A DNA stretch of 64,000 nucleotides. Origin: an uncultured Alphaproteobacteria bacterium. Its GTDB lineage: Bacteria > Pseudomonadota > Alphaproteobacteria > Methylaequorales > Methylaequoraceae. Every line of letters starts with the position of its first letter. Position 1 is the stretch's first letter. The DNA lies in assembly GCA_902579395.1 (NCBI GenBank), contig CACHGK010000003.1, positions 84,911 to 148,910 on the forward strand. The letters run 5' to 3'. Shown here one piece after another: positions 28,252-37,300 of this stretch. A program made the position numbers and the translations under genes. The notes beneath the pieces were generated by a model, which saw only the letters and a list, made by a program, of their open reading frames with translations, was not told the DNA's origin and did no database searches.

Positions 28252-28912
28252 TCTGATTTGTAATATCCAAAAGATTTTCTCCAATCAAGTCAGGTTTTAA
28301 ATATTTTTCATTTAATTTTTTTTCATATCTTTTGACATAAGCTGTTCTCATACCAATATTTTTTGCCCCATTAACGTCCCACCCATGTGCAGCTACCATG
28401 AGACATTCAGAGGGCTTATTTTTAAGTTCTTCGCAAACATGAATGTAGGGGGCTGGAAAAGGCTTCCATTTTTTAACCTCATCTACAGAAAAACATAATT
28501 CAACAAAATCACTTATTTTATTTTTGATTAAAAGTTGTCTGGTGACATTCCTCGATCCATTTGTAAGAGTAACTAATCTAAATTTTTTACTCAAAATCCT
28601 AAATGACTCAGTCACCTCTGGATGACTTCTTAGATTCTTAAAAGAGTTATTTAAAAAAGATAAGGTATGAATGTCATTCTTTAAATTTTTTTGAAGAAAT
28701 AATCTTTCGAGTTCAATTATTCCTAATTCTGAAAACTTCATAAAATTATTATTTATACTAGATGAAAAACCTTCTTTAAGTACATTTGAGAACCAAAATT
28801 TAACATCATTCTTTGATAAACCATTTAACTCGAATTGATTTTCTAAAAATTTTAAAGAAAAAATAGTTTCGTTTACATCAAATACAATACTTTTTAAATT
28901 TTTAAATGGCAT
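28238..28912 (-). CDS. HAD hydrolase, haloacid dehalogenase type II-like
   Basis: 224 residues. Motifs: VFDVNETIFSL (nucleophile aspartate in a DVNE loop), VTLTNGSRNVT (motif II), KKWKPFPAPY (lysine) and MVAAHGWDVNGAKNIGM (acidic motif). The DVNET and KPFPAPY pattern is that of type II dehalogenases, though members act on varied 2-haloacids or phosphates. The ATG region at 28910-28912 overlaps the -24 region of the sigma-54 promoter of the divergent sulfotransferase gene. Confidence 0.82.
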   Translation of the reverse strand: MPFKNLKSIVFDVNETIFSLKFLENQFELNGLSKNDVKFWFSNVLKEGFSSSINNNFMKFSELGIIELERLFLQKNLKNDIHTLSFLNNSFKNLRSHPEVTESFRILSKKFRLVTLTNGSRNVTRQLLIKNKISDFVELCFSVDEVKKWKPFPAPYIHVCEELKNKPSECLMVAAHGWDVNGAKNIGMRTAYVKRYEKKLNEKYLKPDLIGENLLDITNQIISI

Positions 28913-28922
28913 AAAAGTTGCT
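28907..28922 (+). promoter_or_regulatory. Sigma-54 promoter of the TPR sulfotransferase
   Basis: TGGCATAAAAGTTGCT matches the -24/-12 consensus with the 12-base offset. The predicted +1 is 28933, exactly the A of the ATG. The TTG at 28918 that could be read as an upstream start is the -12 element itself. Confidence 0.75.
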
Positions 28923-28932
28923 GATTTTTGTT

Positions 28933-30723
28933 ATGAGTTATCGGATAGATCAAAATTTACAAAAAAAAAAAGAAATATACAAAGAGTTATTAGAAAAAAA
29001 AATCACTTTCTGTAATGAAAAATTAATCAAGGATCCTCAGGATATTGAATCATACTTCCAACTTTCTGATATAGCTATTAATTCATCTCAGTTTGAATTG
29101 TCAGATACTTTTTTGAAGGTTGCGGATACTATAAAACCTTTCTCTACTAAATTATTAATCAGAAAAGTAAATAATTTTATAAAAATTGGTAATTTTGAAA
29201 AAGCACATAGCTTAATAAAAAGATTTTATTATGAGCAAAATTTATATGATGATTTAAAAGATAACCCAAAAATATTGTCCTATTTTTCAAATATTTTATT
29301 AACAGTATTTGCCGATTATGAAGGTAGTTTAAAATTAAGTTTAGATTCGATTAAGAGGTTTCCAAAAATTGAAGAAGGTTATAAAAGCTTGGCAGAAAAC
29401 TATATTTATTTTTATGGAGATTTATTGCAAGGTAGAAGAATCCTTATTGAGTCAATCAATAAATTCCACTCAACACTTCTCGCTGAATCATATATAAAAA
29501 GTTTTTTTCTTAATAACCCAAAGGCTGGTCTTTATGAATTAATTAAACTGAAAAAAGCAGGATTATTTTCTAAAAATGCATTCAAAATTTTATATTTTAA
29601 TATTATGTCTTTTATTGGAAATTTGCAGTCGCAATTAGATTCATTGATGGAGATTAAGGATTATATTGATGAGGATCAATTTGATTATGAAAGACTTAGT
29701 TTAAATCCGAGTTATATTAATGAAATTTCATTAGACATTTTGCAACACAAAATTAAATTTGTTGAAGATGAACTTAGTTTTGAATTGGATCATAATAATA
29801 AAAAAACATTGTCAAATAAGCTGTATTATTTGAAAATAATTATAGCCAGAAAATTTTTTAAGAAAAAAAAAATTAATGATGAATTTAAATTTCTTGAAGA
29901 GGCTAAAGAAATATATTTTAAAAAAAACTTTCATTGTTCGACAAATCATACCCCTCCTATAAAGATAAAAAGTATGCCGATGACTTTATTTAATGATCAA
30001 AATGAATATGTTGAGTTAGTTAAGAAAAATAAATTAATATCTTATGATTATTCACCAATTTTTATTATTGGACTTCCAAGATCAGGATCAACTTTGATTG
30101 AAAGTATAATTTCTGGATCAAAAGACATTATTAGTTGCGACGAATCTCAAATTATTTTGAAATTTAAGAATTATATTAAATTTATTAATAAGAAAAAAAG
30201 TATTATGGAAATGTATATTAATAATTTTCCTGAAATTTCTAATTTTAAAAGATTTACAGATAAGTCATTAAATAACTTTGCTAATATTGATCTTATAATT
30301 CAGTTATTTCCTAAAGCAAAATTTATTAATTGTGTCAGAAACCCCAAAGAAAATGCAATAGCTATTTTTAAAAATAATTTTGATACTCTTCCATGGTCAC
30401 TAAATATTAAATCTATTCTTAAATATATGGACGAGTATTTCAAATTAATAAATCATTATAAAAAAAAATATAAAGAAAAAATCTATACTTTAGATCATAA
30501 AAATTTAGTTTGTGACAAACAAAATACATCCAAGAAGCTTTTTGAATTTTTAGGTATTAAATGGAAACCTGAATTTTTAGATATTCACAAAAAAAAATTT
30601 ACAACAGGAACATCAAGCAAACGACAGATAAAAAAGAAAATTTCAAAATCATTTTTGAATAAATATACTGATTATTATAAAAATTTAGATCAATTTAAAA
30701 AATATTATAGTTGGCTTAATTAA
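28933..30723 (+). CDS. TPR-domain sulfotransferase
   Basis: 596 residues from the ATG at 28933. The first half is helical repeats of the TPR type (about 35-330). The second half is a sulfotransferase: the PAPS-binding loop PIFIIGLPRSGSTLIES lies near residues 375-391, and the 3'-phosphate-binding arginine/serine region follows (INCVRNPKENAIAIFKNNF). It should transfer sulfate from PAPS to a protein or glycan. Its sigma-54 promoter is of the same type as the flagellar ones, suggesting flagellin or flagellar glycan as target (inference). No Shine-Dalgarno before the ATG. Confidence 0.8.
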   Translation: MSYRIDQNLQKKKEIYKELLEKKITFCNEKLIKDPQDIESYFQLSDIAINSSQFELSDTFLKVADTIKPFSTKLLIRKVNNFIKIGNFEKAHSLIKRFYYEQNLYDDLKDNPKILSYFSNILLTVFADYEGSLKLSLDSIKRFPKIEEGYKSLAENYIYFYGDLLQGRRILIESINKFHSTLLAESYIKSFFLNNPKAGLYELIKLKKAGLFSKNAFKILYFNIMSFIGNLQSQLDSLMEIKDYIDEDQFDYERLSLNPSYINEISLDILQHKIKFVEDELSFELDHNNKKTLSNKLYYLKIIIARKFFKKKKINDEFKFLEEAKEIYFKKNFHCSTNHTPPIKIKSMPMTLFNDQNEYVELVKKNKLISYDYSPIFIIGLPRSGSTLIESIISGSKDIISCDESQIILKFKNYIKFINKKKSIMEMYINNFPEISNFKRFTDKSLNNFANIDLIIQLFPKAKFINCVRNPKENAIAIFKNNFDTLPWSLNIKSILKYMDEYFKLINHYKKKYKEKIYTLDHKNLVCDKQNTSKKLFEFLGIKWKPEFLDIHKKKFTTGTSSKRQIKKKISKSFLNKYTDYYKNLDQFKKYYSWLN

Positions 30724-30766
30724 AGTATTGCTTTATGAAATTTAAAAATATTTTTACTCTCAATAT

Positions 30767-31264
30767 ATGATGTATCTGAATTTTATGAGGCATGCAAAAT
30801 CTGATTTGAATGATGATGTTGATGACTTTTCTAGACCAATTACAACTGAGGGTGTTGAAACTACGAAAAAAATTTCTAATTTTCTTAAAAAAAATTCTAT
30901 TTATTTTGATCTTATTTTCTGTTCTCCAGCAGTACGAACAAGACAAACTCTTGATTGTCTAATTGAAAATTTAAAGACTGAACAGTCAAAAATAATTAAT
31001 GATTATAATTTGTACGAGGGTAATGAAGATAATTTTTTACTTAGAATAAGTAACATAAGAAGGTATAAAAATGTTTTAGTAATAACACATGAACCTCAAA
31101 TACTTTATTTCATAAACTATTTCTTAGAGCACACAGAAAATAATAATTTTGATTTTGTAAATTCTAGTCTTATAACACTTGAGTTTAATATAAGTGAGTG
31201 GAATGAGCTCTCAAACCTCAATGTAAAACTAAAAAAATTTCTCGATCCAAATAAACTTATTTAG
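30767..31264 (+). CDS. SixA-like histidine phosphatase
   Basis: 165 residues of the phosphoglycerate-mutase-like family. The catalytic RHAKS lies at the N-terminus (LNFMRHAKSDLND), followed by FCSPAVRTRQT and the second histidine in VLVITHEPQ. Short members like this dephosphorylate phosphohistidine proteins (SixA acts on PTS NPr in E. coli). Two ATG codons in tandem could start it. It lies just before the flagellar locus on the same strand; no link to the flagellum is visible. Confidence 0.8.
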   Translation: MMYLNFMRHAKSDLNDDVDDFSRPITTEGVETTKKISNFLKKNSIYFDLIFCSPAVRTRQTLDCLIENLKTEQSKIINDYNLYEGNEDNFLLRISNIRRYKNVLVITHEPQILYFINYFLEHTENNNFDFVNSSLITLEFNISEWNELSNLNVKLKKFLDPNKLI

Positions 31265-31330
31265 AGCTTTTTAATCTTAAATTTTGTATTCTTCAAAAGC
31301 CTTATGTGATTAATATTTTTCATATTTATG

Positions 31331-31346
31331 TGGCATGAGGTTTGCA
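31331..31346 (+). promoter_or_regulatory. Sigma-54 promoter of the flgG operon
   Basis: TGGCATGAGGTTTGCA matches the -24/-12 consensus with the 12-base offset. The predicted +1 is 31357, giving a 29-base leader that carries a GAGG ribosome site. It overlaps an upstream in-frame codon at 31335, ruling out a longer FlgG. Confidence 0.82.
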
Positions 31347-31385
31347 GTTATATCTCAAAAACACACAGCTAGAAAGAGGATCATA

Positions 31386-32174
31386 ATGGCAATTAATGCA
31401 ATGCATGTAGCAAAAACTGGACTTAACGCACAACAGGTAAGAATGCAAGTAATTTCAAATAATCTTGCAAATGTGAATACAAACGGTTTTAAAAGAGACA
31501 GAGCTAATTTTGAGTCTCTGCTCTATCAAATTATAAGAAGTAGTGGGGCACAGACATCAGTGGATACTGAGTTAACCTCAGGATTTTCAGTTGGAACTGG
31601 TGTTAATATAGTTAACTCGAATAAACTTCATTCTCAAGGAAGTATTGTGTCAACTGATAATTCTCTAGATTTAGCTATAGATGGTGGTGGATTTTTTCAA
31701 GTTTTGCTTCCTGATGGTCAGGTTGTTTATACAAGAAATGGTGCTTTTTCAAGAAATAATGAAGGTATCCTTACGACAAATAGTGGTTTTATAATTCAGC
31801 CTGAAATCGCGATACCTGCGGAAGCTACAAAGATCAATGTTTCAGCTGATGGAATTGTTTCAGTTCAAATTCCTGAACAGGTTGAAGCACAGGAAGTTGG
31901 ACAGCTGCAGTTGGCAGATTTTCAAAATAGAACTGGTTTGCAGCCGATTGGAGAGAATTTTTATGTTGAAACTACTTCAAGTGGTCCTCCAGTAATTGAG
32001 AATCCATTTGCTGCTGGTTTTGGAAAAATAATTCAAGGAGCATTAGAAAGCTCTAACGTAAATGTTGTTCAAGAACTTGTTGATATGATTGAAACTCAAA
32101 GAGCCTATGAAGTTAATTCAAAAGCAATAACATCAGTTGATGAGATGCTTAGATTTGTAAGTAATAATTTATAG
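31386..32174 (+). CDS. flgG: Flagellar distal rod protein FlgG
   Basis: 262 residues from the ATG at 31386, the normal FlgG length. The N-terminal rod motif is MAINAMHVAKTGLNAQQVRMQVISNNLANVNTNGFK-like (split: ISNNLANVNTNGFKRDR), and the C-terminus has LVDMIETQRAYEVNSKAI and VDEMLRF, both standard for axial rod/hook proteins. A longer frame from 31335 lies over the promoter. A GAGGATC ribosome site precedes the ATG. It heads flgG-H-I-J-K. No flgA or flgF lies beside it in this window. Confidence 0.95.
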   Translation: MAINAMHVAKTGLNAQQVRMQVISNNLANVNTNGFKRDRANFESLLYQIIRSSGAQTSVDTELTSGFSVGTGVNIVNSNKLHSQGSIVSTDNSLDLAIDGGGFFQVLLPDGQVVYTRNGAFSRNNEGILTTNSGFIIQPEIAIPAEATKINVSADGIVSVQIPEQVEAQEVGQLQLADFQNRTGLQPIGENFYVETTSSGPPVIENPFAAGFGKIIQGALESSNVNVVQELVDMIETQRAYEVNSKAITSVDEMLRFVSNNL

Positions 32175-32182
32175 GATTAGTG

Positions 32183-32875
32183 ATGAGATTAATATTATTT
32201 TTATCATTACTCTTCATCCAAGGTTGTGCTTCACATTTTCAAGATAAAATAGGTGAAGAATTTAAAAGTATTCAACCTGATTTTTCAAATTATGAAAATG
32301 GAAATAATGCAACTGAGGGAGCCGTTTATGACGGTGATGGTGGACTTTTTGCATCTGACAGAAGAGCAAACAGAGTGGGAGATATTATAACTATTACCCT
32401 AGAGGAAACTGTTTCATCATCAAATACAGGGACAGAAACACTATCTAAAAGCGACTCATATGCTTTTGATTTACCTGAAGCATTATTTGGACCTTCATCA
32501 TTACTTGGAAAACTGTTTTTTCCTGGTGGAGTAAAAGAAGATAATTTAAAAGGTGGAACCACTCAAGCATTTACTGGGTCGGGTTCAGCTGCTCAAGCAA
32601 ACAGTTTAACTGGAACACTATCTGTTACTATCGTCAGAGTTTATCCAAATGGTAATCTTGAGGTTAAAGGTCAGCGAAAACTTAGTTATAATAGCGGCAC
32701 AGAATATATAAGATTATCGGGTGTAATTAGACCCGATGATATTTCTTCATCAAATACTGTTTCTTCTAAAAAGGTTGCAGATGCTGAAATCTCTTATACA
32801 GGAACAGGCGATATGAATGATAGTGTAACGAAAGGTTGGTTAAGTAGATACTTTGCTTACGTATCTCCTTTTTAA
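32183..32875 (+). CDS. flgH: Flagellar L-ring protein FlgH
   Basis: 230 residues from the ATG at 32183 (a GTG one codon earlier is possible). A lipoprotein signal ends FIQGC with C15 as the lipidated cysteine. Conserved FlgH stretches: [35 protein letters not shown] and the C-terminal IRPDDI...[14 protein letters not shown] wording and GWLSRYF. Forms the bushing ring in the outer membrane. Follows flgG after eight bases. Confidence 0.94.
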   Translation: MRLILFLSLLFIQGCASHFQDKIGEEFKSIQPDFSNYENGNNATEGAVYDGDGGLFASDRRANRVGDIITITLEETVSSSNTGTETLSKSDSYAFDLPEALFGPSSLLGKLFFPGGVKEDNLKGGTTQAFTGSGSAAQANSLTGTLSVTIVRVYPNGNLEVKGQRKLSYNSGTEYIRLSGVIRPDDISSSNTVSSKKVADAEISYTGTGDMNDSVTKGWLSRYFAYVSPF

Positions 32876-32880
32876 TTAAT

Positions 32881-33999
32881 ATGAGAAAATTTTTAATATA
32901 TCTATTTTGCATTTTTTTTGTAAATCAGTCTGTTTTGGCAGACAGAATTAAGGATATGGCATCTCTTGCTGGAGTCAGATCAAATCAACTCGTTGGTTAT
33001 GGGTTAGTTATAGGTTTAGCTAAAACTGGTGACGGAAGTGTAAACTTGACTAAACAAAGTATTGCAGCAATGATTTCACAATTTGGCGTTATTGCAAATA
33101 CAGCTGATATTGATGCAACAAATTCAGCCAATGTGATGGTAACCGCAAATCTTCCACCATTCGCAAAGCCAGGACAAACAATTGATGTTACTGTTTCTAC
33201 TATAGGCAAAGCAAAATCACTTAAAGGTGGGACTTTATTGATGACTGGATTAAAAGGGGCAGATGGAGAGGTTTATGCAATTGCTCAAGGAAATTTAGTG
33301 GTTGGTGGACTTGGAATTGAGGGTGCTGATGGTTCTAGTACTATCCAAGGAACTCCAACTGTTGGAAGAATTCCTGGAGGAGCTACAGTAGAAAAATTAG
33401 TAGAAAATACTTTTTTGGAGAAAGATAATATCGTTTTGAACTTACATCAAGCTGATTTTTCTCAAGCAAATAGAATTGCAAATTCAATAAATGAAACTTT
33501 TGGACCAGAGGTTGCAATACCAATGGATTCAACTTCAATAAAAGTTAGAACCCCAAAAAACCCAGCACAAAAGGTTTCTTTTATTGGATTGTTAGAGAAC
33601 ATTAATTTCGAACCAGTTACTCCCAAAGCAAAAGTTGTGGTTAACTCCAGAACAGGAACAGTTGTAATAGGTGGTGATGTGAGAATTTCACCAGCAGCTG
33701 TTGCCCACGGAAGTTTATCAGTAAGAATTCAAGAGGATACCAAACTACTATCTGAAGGCACAGGAACTGTGGTAGGAACCTCTGCCACTGTATCTGGAAC
33801 AGCAGCAACTACCGCCCAAGACACGCAAATAGAAGTTGATGAAGAGCCAGCTAGAGCATTTGTCTTTGACCCTGGAATTGAACTTCAAACACTTGTTGAT
33901 GCACTTAATGAAACTGGGACAACAGCAACAGATATGGTTGCAATTCTTGAAGCCCTAAGAGAAGCAGGTGCACTGAGAGCTGAACTTATTATAATTTAA
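32881..33999 (+). CDS. flgI: Flagellar P-ring protein FlgI
   Basis: 372 residues with a signal peptide (hydrophobic 5-17, cleavage likely after SVLA before DRIKDM). Family wording: [40 protein letters not shown], and C-terminal [33 protein letters not shown]. Forms the periplasmic P-ring around the rod. Sits between flgH and flgJ, five bases after the flgH stop. Confidence 0.96.
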   Translation: MRKFLIYLFCIFFVNQSVLADRIKDMASLAGVRSNQLVGYGLVIGLAKTGDGSVNLTKQSIAAMISQFGVIANTADIDATNSANVMVTANLPPFAKPGQTIDVTVSTIGKAKSLKGGTLLMTGLKGADGEVYAIAQGNLVVGGLGIEGADGSSTIQGTPTVGRIPGGATVEKLVENTFLEKDNIVLNLHQADFSQANRIANSINETFGPEVAIPMDSTSIKVRTPKNPAQKVSFIGLLENINFEPVTPKAKVVVNSRTGTVVIGGDVRISPAAVAHGSLSVRIQEDTKLLSEGTGTVVGTSATVSGTAATTAQDTQIEVDEEPARAFVFDPGIELQTLVDALNETGTTATDMVAILEALREAGALRAELIII

Positions 34000-34012
34000 T
34001 TTGGATAGATTT

Positions 34013-34318
34013 ATGGATAGTAACGCCATTTCAAAAATTAAGATTAACTTAAACGAGAATCTTTCTTTAGATCAAAAAAATAAAATAAATAAAGATTCTA
34101 ATATAGAGGAAGTTGCCAAAGAGTTTGAATCTTTATTTGTTTATCAAATGTTAAAAAGTGCAAGAAGAGCGAAACTCGCTGAAGAAATATTTTCTAATCA
34201 AGGTAACGAAACTTATCAATCATTGTTGGACCAAGAGTATGCAAAAACTATATCCAAAAATCATAGTTTTGGAATAGCTGAAGCACTTATAAGACAATTC
34301 GGAGATTCCAAGAGATAA
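34013..34318 (+). CDS. flgJ: FlgJ-type rod-binding protein (no muramidase domain)
   Basis: 101 residues from the ATG at 34013; a TTG at 34001 is less likely because GGATAGA ahead of the ATG serves as a ribosome site. It contains only the rod-binding domain (AKEFESLFVYQMLKSARR ... YQSLLDQEYAKTI ... GIAEALIRQF). The peptidoglycan hydrolase half of enteric FlgJ is missing, as in most alphaproteobacteria, so rod passage through the wall needs a separate enzyme. The stop is directly followed by the flgK ATG. Confidence 0.87.
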   Translation: MDSNAISKIKINLNENLSLDQKNKINKDSNIEEVAKEFESLFVYQMLKSARRAKLAEEIFSNQGNETYQSLLDQEYAKTISKNHSFGIAEALIRQFGDSKR

Positions 34319-37300
34319 ATGCCAAGTTTATTTGACATAGGAAAAAGTGGGCTTCAAGCTTACAGACAATCATTAGCAGTTACAGGTCAAAATATCGCGA
34401 ATGTTAATACAGATGGTTACAAAAAAAGGGATGTGGCATTAGAGGAAGTTACTGGTGCTGGTGGAGGTGTTACAGAAATATCTGATCAAACAGGATTAGG
34501 TGTAAGAGTTGAACAAATTAGAAGAGCATTTGACGAATTTTTGATAGATAAAGCAAGGCAAGCAACCTCTAATTTTAAAAAAGCAAATACTTTTTCAGAC
34601 GAAGTTAAGGATTTAGAAAATATACTGTTGCCTACGGATAATAATTTAAGTTCTGCAATTGGCGATTTTTTTAATTCTCTTCAAGATATTGCAGCATATC
34701 CAGATGAGCAGGCCTCTAGAATTGTTGCAATTGAAAAGGGAAAAGATTTGGCTGCTCAATTTAATCTTTATTCTGAGAGAATTTCAAATTTAAAAAACCA
34801 AATTAATAATAAAACAAAAAACGCAGTAACATCTGTTAATCTACTTTCAGATCAAATTTCTAATATAAATGCAAAAATTTTAGCCTCTGGGGTTGCAACG
34901 GGTGGATCGAATGCATTGTTAGATCAAAGAGATATGTTGCTAGATCAAATGTCTGAAGTCACTCAAGTGACAGTAAATTACGGTGATAAAGGTCAGGCTG
35001 AAGTAAGATTAGGGAACTCTGGTTCTGGTCCTATAATAGTGTCATCAGATGCTGAACCAACAAAAGGCAATGATACTACAACTCAAATAGATGTTGTTAA
35101 TCAAGGTAGTAGACTTCAACCAGTTGTTGGAGTTAATAAAATTGCAACAAATCAAATAAGGGGAGGATTAATAAGTGGAATGGTTGATGCATTTGCATTA
35201 GCAGACGATACAATGAAAGAAATTGATAATCTGGCTACAATAATTTCTCAGAAGTTTAATGAAATTAATCAGTCAGGATTAGACCTCGATGGAAAAGAAG
35301 GTAAACAAATGTTTACTGTATCAAGCCTCCAGGCAGTTGAAAATCCTACTAATAGGTCGAGTGTGGGTGTTGCGGTTTTCGTAACCAACCCTTTAGAAAT
35401 AAAGAATTCAGAATACAGAGTTATTTATCATGAAAATGAAGAATTGTGGAAACTTACATCTGACGACATTAAAACTCCAATTACAGGTAAACAAACAATT
35501 GACGGACAGGGTTTTAAGATTTCTTTTTTTGGAGAACCATTGGATGGAGACGAATTTTCTATAGTTCCAAGTAGTGCCTCTAAGGGTATGGCTTTCTTAC
35601 TTGAAAGACCACAGGATTTTGCTGCAGGTTCAAAAACACTTATAAGTGCTAGTACTTCAAATACTGGAGCAGCAAGACTTGAGGAAATTTCACAACTTAA
35701 ATTTGAGGATAAGACAACCATAAATGATGTTAGAAATGTTTTTTCAAATGGACTTAGTCCAGTTACATCTTCAAATTTTGCAAGTGATGGTGGGGCTGCA
35801 ATTATTAAATCAGGTACTTCTTTTGTAAATTTAAGTTCATATAAGGCACAACCAGAATTACAATTTGGATTATCTGCATCCGATCTTACTTCATTAACTT
35901 CAATTAAAATAACAATGTCTGATGCGTCTTCTGTAACAGTTGACATAACTGGTGTAAAAACTCTTGAGGAGCTAGCAGATGTTTTAAATAGGAGTAGAGA
36001 TGTTTCTGGAAATGCTCATAGCTTTAGAACAATGGGATTATTTGCATCTGGCGGAGGTGCATCTCTTACAATTGCAAGTAACAACAAAGAATTCTCTTCA
36101 GGAGCAATTTCTGCATCATCCACTATTAATGCAAATGTAGTAAATCCGTCAGTAACCACGGCTAGTAAATTACAGATTTTTACGAGAGAAGGAAGGCACA
36201 TAGCAGGAGAAGTTTTATCGGATGCTGAAATAGCAGAATTCATGACAGAAGAAAATGGATTTAATAAATTTGCTGAATACAGAGCGGATTATTTGAATGG
36301 AACTGAAAAAGAGAAGTATAGAAATATTGAAGTAACTAGATCAACAGCTGAAGGAAACTATATTATAAGCTATGGATCAAATGGTACAGCTGCAAGTGCT
36401 CAAAGACACGCAACAGATGTGCCGGCTAGTCATGTCACAGCTGCATACACACTTACAGTAAATTCAACAACAACTGGCAAATCAAAAAATATTTCCGTAC
36501 CAATAGAATCCTCTGCAGGTTTTGTGGCTGGTTTAATAAATTCTGAGGCAAGAACACTAGGAATTGAGGCAACAGCTTCGACAAAAGTTAAACTCTCAGC
36601 GCCAGCGTCAAATGGAACTATCTCTTTTAATCTTCGAAGCAAACAAGGTGTTGGAAATGATGCATCTATAAGTGCAACAATCTTATCAACAGATCTTACG
36701 AATTTGGCTAATTCTATAAATAATTTTTCTGGTAGGACAGGTGTAATTGCAAATCTTTCATCTGATAAAAAACATATTGTAATGGTAAATTCGGAGGGGG
36801 ATGACATACAAATTTCTGCTTTCTCAACTCCAAACACCGTGGAAATGGAGGTTCTAAATAGTGATTATGGATCTTTTAGTTCTGCTATAACAGTCAACCT
36901 TGATAATACAAATTTTAAGGCAGCAAGATTTAGTGGAGAACTCAAGCTCACGTCATCTTCTGCATTTAGTACATCTAATAATGGAGGAGGAACAACAGTT
37001 ACTGGCTTGCAAAATGCACTCAGCGACGGCTTTTTAAATGTAACGTCTTCGAGCACAGGAGAAGTAAAAACAATAAAACCGGTAGTGCTAGAGGGAGATT
37101 TTTCAACTGGTCATCCTGAGGGATTGAGTGCATCTAGTTCGATTCTTTCTTATGGATTAAAGATACCAGCTGATGGAAATGGTGGTTTGTTTTCAACTAC
37201 TGTTGATGTATCTAAACTTGATGTATTGAATAAAGCTCAAATTTCAAAAAAAATTGCTGAGGGGCTTAGAGCAGATAGTCCTTCCAGTGAAATAATTGGA

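Noticed and set aside
28918..28932. TTG at 28918 as start of the sulfotransferase
   Set aside because: It is part of the promoter TTGC; the ATG at 28933 fits better.
31335..31385. A FlgG extended by 17 residues
   Set aside because: This stretch overlaps the sigma-54 promoter, and FlgG proteins start near the ATG at 31386.
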